A stretch of 64,000 nt of DNA from JABAAE01 sp905480545 (GCA_943788025.1 CALSOR010000002.1:1178001-1242000), one strand, 5' to 3'. Positions 8,611 to 17,950 are shown, counted from the stretch's first letter. Program-made: numbers and translations. Notes: generated by a model from the letters alone, not told the origin.

Positions 8611-9162
8611 TCAGTCAATCTTGGCAATTTCCAAAAGCTCGACGGCTGGCAAGCCATCACAATAGATCAGCGCGGTTCTTCCGTACCAAGTCGGATCCGC
8701 TACGTCGGAAGCGTCAAACAATTTCGCCAACTCTACACCGGCCTCCACTTTCCATAGGGATAAGAGTTTGACGTTTCGTAAGATGTCGTTCTTGATGAGC
8801 ACCCGGCCCAGTGGCGTCTGTTGTGCTTCAATTTCTGCTTGGACGTGTGCGGGTAAGAAATTGAGGGAAAGGCGAACAATGCCGTAAAGAACTGGCTTGT
8901 TATCCGACAAGCGTCGCAGAATAATTTTTCTCGAATAATGCGTTTGAGTTCGCTGGAAGTCAACAACTTGGACGGATACTTCACTATGGTGGTAGTCTTC
9001 AAGCGTGACCGTCATGTGCGAATTGTGGGCAAGTAGATTCCGATAATCTCCCGGCACCATTTCGGTTTGCAATTCCGAAAACGATCCCAACGATGATGGG
9101 TCATCGTAAAAAAGATCAACCAGCGATTGTAAATCGGGTGTTGCCCAGCGAGTCGGATTCAC
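8611..9162 (-). CDS. Chorismate-lyase-like (UbiC/DUF98 fold) protein
   Basis: A 183-aa soluble protein resembling the chorismate pyruvate-lyase superfamily. The recognisable features are the QTPLGRVLI strand-turn, the LLSLWKVEAG segment and the C-terminal YGRTALIYCDGLPAVELLE. Together they mirror the PLG...YGR pattern of UbiC/DUF98 proteins. Known members remove pyruvate from chorismate to give 4-hydroxybenzoate or 3-hydroxybenzoate, an aromatic head group for polyprenylation. It lies 20 nt downstream of the polyprenyl synthase fusion on the same strand and is probably co-transcribed, which makes a role in a prenylated aromatic compound attractive but unproven. Similarity is moderate; a catalytically inactive relative is possible. 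Confidence 0.6.
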   Translation of the reverse strand: MNPTRWATPDLQSLVDLFYDDPSSLGSFSELQTEMVPGDYRNLLAHNSHMTVTLEDYHHSEVSVQVVDFQRTQTHYSRKIILRRLSDNKPVLYGIVRLSLNFLPAHVQAEIEAQQTPLGRVLIKNDILRNVKLLSLWKVEAGVELAKLFDASDVADPTWYGRTALIYCDGLPAVELLEIAKID

Positions 9163-9182
9163 GTTTCTAACCTTTCACCAAA

Positions 9183-11108
9183 CTACTGCCGTGAAATGAT
9201 CGGAAGAGCATGGGTTAGCGGCTGCGGAGCAGCGATTTCGATCGTCGGCTTGTACTCTGATGGACGTTCCAAAACGGTATCAATCAAATAATAAAGTAAT
9301 CGGCGGAATTCGTCGGGCTCGATGGAATCCGCAATTTCTTCGGCTTTGGCCTGATGTTTGTCAACTAATCGGTGAGCCTTCTCAAACACGCCCGCCTCGT
9401 GATAGAGCTGACGTGCTCTTTGAACTCTAATTTCAACCGGTTGGTCCGAATCGACAAGTGACTCGAGTTCTTTCCGATGCTCGCCAGAGAGCGATTCCAG
9501 TGCCAGCGCCCAAAGTAGCGTCGGTCGTCCGCCGAGAAGATCACCACCAGCAAGCATTTTGTTGCTGTCATCACCTTCCCAATCGCCTAGGTCGTTTAAG
9601 ATCTGAAATGCGACACCGAGATTCCGTGAAAACGATTTGATCGGTTCACGATAAGCATCGATTTCACCGGCCAATCGAATGCCGCTAAAAAAGGCAGCTT
9701 CAAACGCGGGTGAAGTCTTCAAAGCATAAATTTTCAATGCATCAATCGGCTTCAAATTCTTGTCAAGCGAGTCTCGCCATAACAGTTCAGCACCCTGACC
9801 TTCGCTTAATCTTTGGTGCGCGTCGGCGAGTTGATCCATCACGTCGGCAGTGATTTCTGCACCGAGTTCTTTTGTCTCACGACTCACCAATCGGTAGCCC
9901 ATACCCACCAGGTAATCACCGATGTTGATCGCCGTTGGAATCCCGAACTTGTTGTGGAGCGACTGTTCGCCATACCGGTACTCGTCATTGTCTTGAATGT
10001 CATCGTGAACGAGCGAAGCCTTGTGAAAAACTTCAATGGACATCGCAACGCGACGAATTGAATCTGAAAGTTCGCTTACGAAACTTTCACCATTCACATC
10101 GGTGGCACGGCCACCGGTAAGTGAATCATACGTCGCAAGCGTGATGAATGGTCGAGAGTATTTGCCCCCCTTAGAAAGGAAATCATACGCAATCGACTCG
10201 GTACCCATAATTGGATCAACGCCGTTGATGCCTTTACCGTTCAATTCGGCAAGGTTTGGACTCTTGCGAATTCGGGGAACCAAACGCTCCAGTTCGGTTG
10301 CATCAAAAAGTTTCGCTGATTCACGCAGAAGTGGCAGGTAGCTGCGCGTATGTTGTGCTGGCATATCACTTTGGGTTTTGATCATTTCCGCAACCCAATT
10401 TTCATCGACCTTTGTATTTCGGCAATCGCTTGAGAGAAGCGGAACCGCCATGCAAGGGATCCCCGCCAATAGAATCTTATCGATTGCCTTTTCGAGAACG
10501 TTCAAGCAGGCAACGCCGCAAATCGCATCGACGTAACCGCTGACAATGATTTTCAAAACGACCGGGGAGCCTTCGGCGACCAAGATTTTGTAACCCATCT
10601 CTTCGGCAATGGCTCGAAAATCGGCGATGCTGCATGCGCCGCAAGTTTTGCAATTCATTCCGAATTCGTCATAATCCGCTGGACAGCCTTCTGCATGTTT
10701 CAAGCAATGTGGCAGAAGAAACAGTCGTCTTTCCGGAGGAATGTTTGCGACTTGATCCTTGTAGAATTCCGACGCCAGAATCACCATCACCCATCCGACG
10801 TAGCCTTCAGCTAGCCCCTCGCGAATCAGTAGTTCTCGAGAAACCGATTCCATCTGATCCTTGGAGAGCGGTTGAGACTTGTCCATCTTTGCCGCCGTAT
10901 CAGCGCACGCCTGACGCAAGTTTTCGCGGAATTCCAGCGTTTCAGGGACAAGCTTCAGGTGAGACGTCTTCCGCCTTCGTGAACGCCGTTTTTTGGGTTC
11001 TTCCGATCCATTTGACGCTTCCGCTGATGCACTCACCAAGCCGTTTGGGCCTTGCTCGTCAGGACGTTTTGCCGATTCTGAGTTGTTTGCCAAATCTGCA
11101 GTTGCCAA
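9183..11108 (-). CDS. DUF116 - polyprenyl diphosphate synthase fusion
   Basis: A 641-aa two-domain protein. Residues ~1-60 are a Lys/Arg-rich linker. Residues ~85-265 form a DUF116 domain with its Cys pattern (CPADYDEFGMNCKTCGACSI and a later GVACLNVLE), suggesting a metal site. Residues ~290-620 form a trans-isoprenyl diphosphate synthase. Its first Asp-rich motif is LVHDDIQD (~366-373). The second is unusual: NDLGDWEGDD (~501) where DDxxD is normal, with the Asp pattern partly retained. These enzymes condense isopentenyl diphosphate onto an allylic primer. It lies between the chorismate-lyase-like gene and the cyclase gene on the same strand, which suggests it makes the chain used by one of them. 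The ATG at 11108 is upstream of the basic linker; a later start cannot be excluded. Confidence 0.82.
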   Translation of the reverse strand: MATADLANNSESAKRPDEQGPNGLVSASAEASNGSEEPKKRRSRRRKTSHLKLVPETLEFRENLRQACADTAAKMDKSQPLSKDQMESVSRELLIREGLAEGYVGWVMVILASEFYKDQVANIPPERRLFLLPHCLKHAEGCPADYDEFGMNCKTCGACSIADFRAIAEEMGYKILVAEGSPVVLKIIVSGYVDAICGVACLNVLEKAIDKILLAGIPCMAVPLLSSDCRNTKVDENWVAEMIKTQSDMPAQHTRSYLPLLRESAKLFDATELERLVPRIRKSPNLAELNGKGINGVDPIMGTESIAYDFLSKGGKYSRPFITLATYDSLTGGRATDVNGESFVSELSDSIRRVAMSIEVFHKASLVHDDIQDNDEYRYGEQSLHNKFGIPTAINIGDYLVGMGYRLVSRETKELGAEITADVMDQLADAHQRLSEGQGAELLWRDSLDKNLKPIDALKIYALKTSPAFEAAFFSGIRLAGEIDAYREPIKSFSRNLGVAFQILNDLGDWEGDDSNKMLAGGDLLGGRPTLLWALALESLSGEHRKELESLVDSDQPVEIRVQRARQLYHEAGVFEKAHRLVDKHQAKAEEIADSIEPDEFRRLLYYLIDTVLERPSEYKPTIEIAAPQPLTHALPIISRQ

Positions 11109-11280
11109 GTCAATTTCCTCAATATTTCAACCTGCCGAAATCGTCCCGATCAGCGTGGCATCTTTTGTGTTTTTTTGTGTTCGTGCTTCTATTCGCATGA
11201 AAAGGCCGCGAGTTTCCACAAACACTAATGAATTACACGATTTGTCTACTGCGAGTGGGTCACTCGTGTAAACGAATCGT

Positions 11281-13257
11281 TCACTGATTCTCTCGATTAC
11301 CTTCAATTAGACCAACCGCCCGTCCTAGCGCGGCCACTGTGAAGATTTGCGGATACAACCTCTCATGATACCATAGCTTGGCGAAGTAAAAACCGATTGG
11401 CCAGTCAATTTGGAAACAATCGGTCTCGACGGCTTCGATCAACCATTTCAAGCCGTTTTCAATTTGTTCGCGGTTGCTTCCGCTATTAACCAACGATTTT
11501 TCCTCGAAAAGTAGGGCTTCGACGGCCAATGCGGTTTCCTCAACGCTGCCTGAAACCGTACGTTTTCGATTTTTTGCAGCTTCAAACTGTATTGATTTTG
11601 CGGTCGAAATGCCGCCCCCCCAACTGCCGTCACGATTTTGCGATTTTTTTAGGCAATTCATTCCGGACTGAGCGGCGGGCGTATCGAGCAAGTTCAATTC
11701 AAAAAAAGCCGCCAGAACCTTTGCCGTCCCATAGGCCGGATTCTCTTCTTCAGGATGGTCTTGATTTCCAAACCAAAGTGGTAGCCAACTGCCGTCGGAT
11801 CGTTGGTTTTTTGTCAAATACCGGACGCCACGGTCGATCGCTCGGTTCAGTCTCTTCTGGTCTGGATAAAGGTCTCGCCAAGCATGAATTCCTCGCAAGC
11901 AATGCGCGGTGATATCAGAGCCACTACGATCGAATGGGAGTTTGCCCCACCCCCGGCAAAACGTTGGCCAGCCATGATCCCGGTTTTGAAGTTTCAAAAG
12001 CCAATCCACACCACTGATCGCAGCTGATTCAATCTCTGACTGCTTTGCTTGCGTGACGTTGCCACATGCGTGCATCTTTGCAATGGAAAGCATCGCCCCG
12101 GGTGTGTCATCCGCGTCAGGCACTGCACCGCTCAAGTTCGTCCAGCCCCAACCACCAGGTGGGGAATTGGTGAACGGGTGAACCTGCTTGTTCTGACAAG
12201 ATAGAATCCAATCAAGACACTTTAACTGAGAAATATCGTCGTCATATGCAACGGCAGTTTGCTCATCGGTTCCGCCTGATCTTTCTATCGTTTCGGTTGT
12301 ATTTGAATTTGACTCGACGATGTTGCGAGCCACTGGATCGGCAGCAAGTTTCGTTTTGGTACGGACGTTTAACGCATTGACCGAAAGCGTCGTCGTCCAA
12401 GTGGCCAAGTTGGTGTCAATTGGCCAGCTGCCATCATCTAAAACCGAATCCAGAATAAAACGAATCCCGTTTTGAACCACTGTATTGTCTGATCGTCCCG
12501 ATGTCGATAATCCCATCACAACAAAGCTGGTGAGTGGAATCGCCTCCAAGAATCCGCCGCTTGCCGGTTGCATTTTTTCCAGCAATCGTAAGCTTCTTCC
12601 GACGGACCATTTTCGCAGGATCCGGGTGAGTGGGTTCCAAGGAGGGTCATGGTAAAACTTAGTTTGCCCAATTGCGACCAATGCTGGAATTGCGTAGCTC
12701 ACAACCGGCAGTTGCATCATGTGATAGAACTTTTGAGGTACGCATGCCGCCTCGAATGGAAGCGCTGCAACATGTTTCCAGTTGACTGTTCCAGCCATTG
12801 CACAATTCGCCAAAATAGGAACCGCAAAGGTCTTGTCTTTTCCGTATCGCTTTCTCAGCCCGTCAATTCCGCCCTTCAGATCAACGTATCGATTTCCGCT
12901 TTCAATCAGAGCACTAAATTCTGCCTGGCGACCGCAAAAATGAAGTGCCGCAATAACCAACATGGTTGTGGCGATGTTGGAATAACTTTTTTGTGTATCG
13001 CCCCAACCCCCATCATCATTTTGATTTGAGATTAGCCACTCAACGGCGCGGTCGATAATCGCTTTATGCAAAGAATGATCATTTGAATTTTTTGCAAACG
13101 CCGATAATGCGCTAACCGCGGTGGCGGTCGAAAGAGCGGATGTCGAAAGCTGTCCGACCCAATGTCCGTCAGCAATGCGTTCGTTCAGTAAGCTTTGTGT
13201 TGCTTTTTGGTAGGCAGAATAAAGGCGATTGATTTCGAGAGTCATTCTGCGTTCCAA
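11281..13257 (-). CDS. Squalene-hopene-cyclase-like class II terpene cyclase
   Basis: A 658-aa alpha/alpha-barrel prenyl cyclase, close to the length of squalene-hopene cyclase. Several QW-type repeats are visible (NQNDDGGWGD, QNRDHGWPTF, NQRSDGSWLPLWFG, SQNRDGSWGG). The catalytic acid motif DxDD is present in AVPDADDTPG (~377-386). Known members protonate a linear triterpene such as squalene and form hopene; the adjacent polyprenyl synthase makes another polyprenyl substrate possible. The ATG at 13245 (MTLEINRLYSAY) is an alternative start 4 codons in. It is 172 nt upstream of the fusion gene on the same strand. The DxDD motif argues for real catalysis rather than a mere structural relative. 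Confidence 0.85.
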   Translation of the reverse strand: MERRMTLEINRLYSAYQKATQSLLNERIADGHWVGQLSTSALSTATAVSALSAFAKNSNDHSLHKAIIDRAVEWLISNQNDDGGWGDTQKSYSNIATTMLVIAALHFCGRQAEFSALIESGNRYVDLKGGIDGLRKRYGKDKTFAVPILANCAMAGTVNWKHVAALPFEAACVPQKFYHMMQLPVVSYAIPALVAIGQTKFYHDPPWNPLTRILRKWSVGRSLRLLEKMQPASGGFLEAIPLTSFVVMGLSTSGRSDNTVVQNGIRFILDSVLDDGSWPIDTNLATWTTTLSVNALNVRTKTKLAADPVARNIVESNSNTTETIERSGGTDEQTAVAYDDDISQLKCLDWILSCQNKQVHPFTNSPPGGWGWTNLSGAVPDADDTPGAMLSIAKMHACGNVTQAKQSEIESAAISGVDWLLKLQNRDHGWPTFCRGWGKLPFDRSGSDITAHCLRGIHAWRDLYPDQKRLNRAIDRGVRYLTKNQRSDGSWLPLWFGNQDHPEEENPAYGTAKVLAAFFELNLLDTPAAQSGMNCLKKSQNRDGSWGGGISTAKSIQFEAAKNRKRTVSGSVEETALAVEALLFEEKSLVNSGSNREQIENGLKWLIEAVETDCFQIDWPIGFYFAKLWYHERLYPQIFTVAALGRAVGLIEGNRENQ

Positions 13258-13295
13258 AAAACTGAGTTAAGCAACATTGATCGATTGCATTTGTT

Positions 13296-13751
13296 TTATT
13301 CGAATTCGATCAAATGAAGCTCTTCATCACAAACCACCCAGCCGCGGCAATTCTTGCTTCCACATTCACACGGAATCGCGTAGTGAGCGGGCCACTGGTA
13401 ATCGATTAGGATCTGTTCGCCAGCAGAAATGGCTTTGCATGCGTAAACATACAAATCGGGAATTTGGTTCCGTTTACTGACTTCGTCCGATGCGAATTCC
13501 GCGTTGGGCTCGCAGCAATGGTTTAAGAATCGAAACGGTGCACCAGGCTCAATTGACATTGTCGAACTCAATTCCACACAATAATCGGAGGAATAATCAG
13601 GGTCAAAGATGATTTCACCAGTTGCGATACCGATAATATCACCTGCACGAAAACTTCGATTGGAAAAAACGCCAAAGCCGATTTCGCATTCTTGGACTTG
13701 AACGTCCCGATCAGTTACTAACTCCAATATTTTGCCTTCGTTCGATGACAC
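13296..13751 (-). CDS. Small SET-domain protein (putative lysine methyltransferase)
   Basis: A compact 151-aa SET domain. It has the N-terminal GFGVFSNRSFRAGDIIG strand, the knot motif RFLNHCCEPNAE (the NHxCxPN signature that binds S-adenosylmethionine), the catalytic-Tyr region LIDYQWPAHYA, and a post-SET zinc cluster (CECGSKNCRGW). In characterised members it methylates protein lysines; bacterial substrates are mostly unknown. It lies 38 nt upstream of the cyclase on the same strand and may share its transcript. The complete catalytic and zinc motifs suggest activity. Confidence 0.85.
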   Translation of the reverse strand: MSSNEGKILELVTDRDVQVQECEIGFGVFSNRSFRAGDIIGIATGEIIFDPDYSSDYCVELSSTMSIEPGAPFRFLNHCCEPNAEFASDEVSKRNQIPDLYVYACKAISAGEQILIDYQWPAHYAIPCECGSKNCRGWVVCDEELHLIEFE

Positions 13752-13877
13752 GACAAATCTGAAGGAACCAGCGTATTGCTTTTTCCTTTTTTTTCAACGG
13801 GTTGGTTCCTGCTGCTTTGGCGTTTGAGTAAACCGCAGTTTTAGAATCCCCGTAGTTCAATGCAGCAAGAAATAAAA

Positions 13878-13901
13878 AACGGCCCCGTCAAAAAGGCCGT
13901 T
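13878..13901 (-). terminator. Terminator of the Gly-rich lipoprotein gene
   Basis: Inverted repeat AACGGCC (13878-13884) / GGCCGTT (13895-13901) with a 10-nt loop. Read on the minus strand it is followed by TTTTTATTT, as expected for an intrinsic terminator of the gene ending at 13986. Confidence 0.75.
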
Positions 13902-13985
13902 GGTTATTTGTCATCTCGTCTTTAGCTTTGCCGCTAGAAATCCTGACCGGTGCGGTTGAAAGCGATGCAGAAGGTGCACTCTATC

Positions 13986-16139
13986 CTAGAGAAAGTCTCC
14001 GCTGTTCGCGTCACCATTTGACGCCGGTGCTGGAACTTTCCATTGCGGAGGTAGGAAAGGAGCCAATGCTTCAACGCGTTCTTGCTCGCTGCCATTTAGC
14101 AGTGTTTCACCGATCTTGCTTTCGGTGATTTTGTTGACGGAATCGGTGTAGGCCTTTTCTGGTAGCCAGCCCTTTTGTCGGTAATAGGTCAACTCGACCA
14201 GTCCACGAAGTGGATTTCCAGAAGCTAGACTTTCGGGTACCAAGCTGTCTAAACGCTTCATCACCATGCCTTGATTAAGGTTTGGAAGTGGTGCCAATTT
14301 GCTGTACTGGCCGATCGTCAACTTTTCTTTTCCGTCACCCACCCTAATTGACGCGACTTGAAAAACACGTGAAACATTGTCGCTTATGGGATCCTTGTCG
14401 TCCGATTTTTCTTTTAACGCCCATACCTTATTGTTGTTCAAAGGCGAGCTGGAAGCACCGAGGCGTTCCATTTTTCCTGGTACGACATTGAGATCATAAA
14501 GCGTGAACTTCGTATCGTTGATTTTCAGGCCAGTGGTTGGAACGAATTTCGTTTTAACCTCAACAACGACCAAGATGTCAACCGAGTGTGCTTTTGCTCG
14601 TCCCAGCAATCCATCACGTTTGCTACTGGTGCCAAGCATGATTAAGCCCGGAGCCAAGTTCTTAAGTTTGGAGCTGGCTGATTCCTTCGCCGGATCCGCT
14701 TTTTTCTTTTTGCTGGAGTTTCGTGTCAGCATCATTCCGCTGCTGGAAGACCCAGAGCTTGCCGTGTTGCCAGAAGCTCCTGGCCCGTTTGCATCAATGC
14801 TCGCAAGCAATGATCCATTGTTGCCGTTTTTGCGAACTTTTTCGATCCACGTGATAAGCTCGTCTCCGATATCACCCGCGTAATATCGCAGCTCTGAAAT
14901 GCCGCCATCTGCAGGATTTCCGGTATCGACTCGTCGATTGCGATTGCCGCCACTGGCTCCGCCACCAAAACCAGCTCCGCCACCAAAACCAGCGCCGCCG
15001 TCCGGAGAGCCAGCGCCCGCACCGGCGCCGCCGCTGCCCGGCGATCCGCCGCCACTATCAGGAGTTCCTGCACCGCCAGCACCTGCGCCCGCGCCACCGC
15101 CGGGCGACCCAGATCCGCCAGAGCTTGGGCTTCGTCCACTTCCACCAGAGCTTGGGCTTCGTCCACTTCCACCTCGAGCAGACCCAGAAGTCGTGACATT
15201 CGGTTTTTCGCCAATTTTCGGCGGGTCGCCTTCGAAGCCTTTACCCTTCGTGTAAACAACACCAACGCCCCAACGAATTTCCGTTCTTGGTCGTTTAATT
15301 GATGAAAGGAATTGCAGTGGAATATTTTTTCTGCCCGCGTCTTCCGCAATGAAATGACCGTGCAAATACTGAAAACCGCCGTCGTCATCACCATCTTGCA
15401 GAGCCGCGATTCCTTTATCTTCTAATGTGACGGGTTTCTTTGGTGCCGCAGCTTGTCCGCTTGAATTGCCGCCAAAACTACCTCCACTACTATCACCGCC
15501 GGGGGCCATGCTGGAGCCACTGCCTCCGCCGCCTCCGCCATTCATCCGCGGGTCACCGCTCATCTGTCCGCCGGGCGCCATGCTTGCACTGCCACCGCCA
15601 CCATTCATTCGCGGATCGCCTGTCATTTGACCGCCGGCTGAATTGTCTTCGCCGCCGCGACCACCACCGTTCATTCGCGGGTCGCCGTTCATCTGCCCAC
15701 CGCCGCTACCAGAATCGGAGGCTCCAGCGTTACCACTGCCACCACCTGCCCCCATCTGCGTCCTTCGTTTCTTTGCGCCAGGCGATAATCTATCCCACTC
15801 TTCCTGAGTGACATTATCTGGTTTTTTGGGGCCTTTATCTTCGGCCTTTTGATTCATTCGTGGGTCGCCACTCATCGCACCGCCGCCGTCACCGCCGCTC
15901 ATGCTTGGGCTGCGTTTCGAACTTCCACTTTGACGACCACCGGTTTGCGATCCCGCACCCGATTCGGCATTACTTCCTGAGTCTGAGGCTCCACCCCCCC
16001 GTTTGGGACGCGAGGAATCACTTGATGACGATGAACTGGCTGACGAGTTGTCAGCGGTTTGAGTATCATTGCTGCCGCCACAGCCATTCAGATAAAAGCA
16101 AGAGAACGCGAGGAGCGCATGAACCCAAAATCGCCGCAT
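13986..16139 (-). CDS. Large Gly/Ser-rich repeat lipoprotein of unknown function
   Basis: A 717-aa protein with a lipoprotein signal (hydrophobic stretch, then LNGC with the lipidated Cys near residue 20). Residues ~25-215 are Gly/Ser-rich and hold several copies of a (M/Q)x-GDPRMN-G(n) repeat. A short charged segment (TQEEWDRLSPGAKKRRTQ) interrupts the repeats. Residues ~235-300 form a folded stretch (YLHGHFIAEDAGRKNIPLQF), followed by a second Gly/Ser/Pro/Ala-rich linker to ~400. The C-terminal ~300 residues look globular. It is probably anchored in a membrane with a flexible extracytoplasmic region. No enzymatic domain was recognised. The repeat-rich DNA biases composition and may be hypervariable. 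Confidence 0.75.
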   Translation of the reverse strand: MRRFWVHALLAFSCFYLNGCGGSNDTQTADNSSASSSSSSDSSRPKRGGGASDSGSNAESGAGSQTGGRQSGSSKRSPSMSGGDGGGAMSGDPRMNQKAEDKGPKKPDNVTQEEWDRLSPGAKKRRTQMGAGGGSGNAGASDSGSGGGQMNGDPRMNGGGRGGEDNSAGGQMTGDPRMNGGGGSASMAPGGQMSGDPRMNGGGGGGSGSSMAPGGDSSGGSFGGNSSGQAAAPKKPVTLEDKGIAALQDGDDDGGFQYLHGHFIAEDAGRKNIPLQFLSSIKRPRTEIRWGVGVVYTKGKGFEGDPPKIGEKPNVTTSGSARGGSGRSPSSGGSGRSPSSGGSGSPGGGAGAGAGGAGTPDSGGGSPGSGGAGAGAGSPDGGAGFGGGAGFGGGASGGNRNRRVDTGNPADGGISELRYYAGDIGDELITWIEKVRKNGNNGSLLASIDANGPGASGNTASSGSSSSGMMLTRNSSKKKKADPAKESASSKLKNLAPGLIMLGTSSKRDGLLGRAKAHSVDILVVVEVKTKFVPTTGLKINDTKFTLYDLNVVPGKMERLGASSSPLNNNKVWALKEKSDDKDPISDNVSRVFQVASIRVGDGKEKLTIGQYSKLAPLPNLNQGMVMKRLDSLVPESLASGNPLRGLVELTYYRQKGWLPEKAYTDSVNKITESKIGETLLNGSEQERVEALAPFLPPQWKVPAPASNGDANSGDFL

Positions 16140-16301
16140 GATTTTTCTCGGACCGATAAAGTAAGTAAAGACTGTATAACAACGTGGAAATCGCTGGATT
16201 GTTTCCTAACCACGCATTTTATGAGCAAAAAATCTGGATCGCCAGTGAAATTAGATTGTTTTTTGCCCGTTTTGGGTGCATTTTAGCACAATAAACGGCA
16301 A

Positions 16302-16973
16302 TTATTCGTGGAATCCTTGCAATGATTTAATGATGGACATCTGCAGTTCGGTGTCAAAAATGCTCGCCGGCGACCGGAAAATCACCATCAAATTTTGGCT
16401 TTTATTGGTCGTGACCATCATCTCCATTTGAGCCGTGAATTGCTCGCGTTTCGTGCTTCCATTCCCATCAGCAACCATGAATTCCTGGTTTCCCAGAAAC
16501 GCAAGCTTTGCCCAGACTCGTTCTTTACCATCGAAACCTGCTACCGTGACGTCTTCCCATCGCTCCGAATAACCTGGATTTTTGTCCGCAACAATTTTCT
16601 TCATTTCCTGTTTAAAATCCACAATCGATTTGCTGCCTGTTGGCGTTACATAAAAATAGGCCTGAACTGGAAGCCATGTCCCTTCGCCTTCTTTATCACC
16701 AATGAAGGATGCCTTAAATCCAGGAAAATCCATACCGTAGACTCGAGCTTTCCTGAATTCATCGCTTGGACCGTAACGCTGAGAGTACTCGTCGCCTATC
16801 ACAGTGGGCAATCGAACTTTGATCGTTCCGTCGATCACAACGGAGTCTTCTAACTCTACCGATGTGCCTGATGCTCCCGATCCTGCGACCTCTTTATATC
16901 GACTGCTGTACGTTCCCAAGTCGCACCCACAAATCATTGCAACAGTTGCCAAAATTAAGAATGGAATTCGCAC
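16302..16973 (-). CDS. Putative lipoprotein of unknown function, 223 aa
   Basis: The N-terminus (MRIPFLILATVAMICGCDL) is a short lipoprotein signal with the lipidated Cys near residue 17. The mature part is a mixed alpha/beta domain with LPTVIGDEYSQRYG, GDKEGEGTWLPVQAYFYV and a C-terminal SPASIFDTELQMSIIKSLQ helix. The overall pattern resembles small periplasmic domains in which a short strand-rich region is followed by a C-terminal helix, but no family is recognised. It lies 162 nt upstream of the Gly-rich lipoprotein gene in the same direction, so a shared envelope role is possible. Confidence 0.65.
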   Translation of the reverse strand: MRIPFLILATVAMICGCDLGTYSSRYKEVAGSGASGTSVELEDSVVIDGTIKVRLPTVIGDEYSQRYGPSDEFRKARVYGMDFPGFKASFIGDKEGEGTWLPVQAYFYVTPTGSKSIVDFKQEMKKIVADKNPGYSERWEDVTVAGFDGKERVWAKLAFLGNQEFMVADGNGSTKREQFTAQMEMMVTTNKSQNLMVIFRSPASIFDTELQMSIIKSLQGFHE

Positions 16974-17164
16974 TAAAACACTGGCTCGATTAGAGTTGAA
17001 AACAGAAGGCTATTTCACGCAACTCTATTCTGATTGGTTCGTTTTCAAAATGTCAAGACAAACGAACGGTTCGCTGATGAATTCGCGATCAAACAATTGA
17101 GGCAGGTTATCAAGAAAGCGATAATCAGATTCACTCGATTGTTCCACATCTGCTGAATATTCCG

Positions 17165-17825
17165 ATGAATCTAGCTTCGGCACGATCTTTGGTTGCGTTG
17201 ATTTACGTCTCTTTTTTTCTGTTTGCCACTACACACAGCGATTCGATTCTTGACTCGCAATTTCCTCGCGGTCAGTTCAAGCCTCCGAAGAAACCTTATT
17301 CTGCTGAAGAAACTGCCAAGTCGATGGCTGTTTCTGATGGCTTTGTTGTCGAAGTTGTCGCTGCCGCGCAGGACATCGCTAATTCAGGCGCAATGACTGC
17401 GGATAAACAAGGACGATTTTGGGAGACCGAAAGTTTCGAATACCCGTGACGCTCTGCCGGAAAAGGACGCGATCGTATCAAGGTCTTGGAAGATCCAGGC
17501 GGAGATCGAATCCACGCTAGTGTGATTGATGGCCGTGCTCGAAATACTGATTTGGATTGCCGGAAAAGAAATCGGCGTTGCGGCTTTCGGTCTCCTATTT
17601 CAAAACCTTAAAATAAGTTGTCAACTGGACGCTGGTCGTCAAGGTGAACGGAAAGAAGCTTCAAAAAATGGCGGCGCATCGACCACGGCCAATTGCTGGG
17701 CCAATTTCGAATTTGACATGTCTGCTATCGCAGACAAGAATCCAAAACTCGATTTGAAATGCCATGCCACTGGCTGGTACTATGAGTTCGCTTACTTTCA
17801 TAAAGCCGAAATCATATCCAAATAA
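17165..17825 (+). pseudogene. Decayed PVC-type membrane-bound dehydrogenase remnant
   Basis: The first 94 codons encode a signal peptide followed by SDGFVVEVVAAAQDIANSGA and GRFWETESFEYP. This is the expected start of the planctomycete membrane-bound dehydrogenase / PVC-type heme-binding protein family. A TGA at 17447-17449 interrupts the frame, yet the same frame continues as RSAGKGRDRIKVLEDPGGDR, the normal family sequence. The interrupted codon would normally be Arg (CGA to TGA is one transition). Downstream the family similarity is lost. Later fragments in different frames (WTLVVKVNGKKL near 17620-17660, FEFDMSAIADKNPKLDL near 17710) appear to belong to other genes. The region is therefore a mosaic of truncated coding pieces. 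Confidence 0.7.
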
Positions 17826-17950
17826 AGTACATCGTATTTTCGGTGTACCCCAAGCAGCGAACTGCCTGTTTTATGCAGTGTTGTTTCGCCTCTGCTTGGA
17901 TCACCACGAAAAAAACAATCAAGAAGTCGTTTCTATTACGAGTGAAATCA

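Noticed and set aside
14899..15255. Long plus- and minus-strand frames rich in Pro/Ala/Val opposite the Gly-rich lipoprotein
   Set aside because: They are shadows of the Gly/Ser repeat in other frames; low-complexity GC-rich DNA keeps several frames open.
17447..17449. In-frame TGA in the dehydrogenase-like frame considered as a second selenocysteine codon
   Set aside because: Relatives have Arg at this place, not Cys; CGA to TGA is a simple mutation; the gene loses similarity shortly after, which fits decay.
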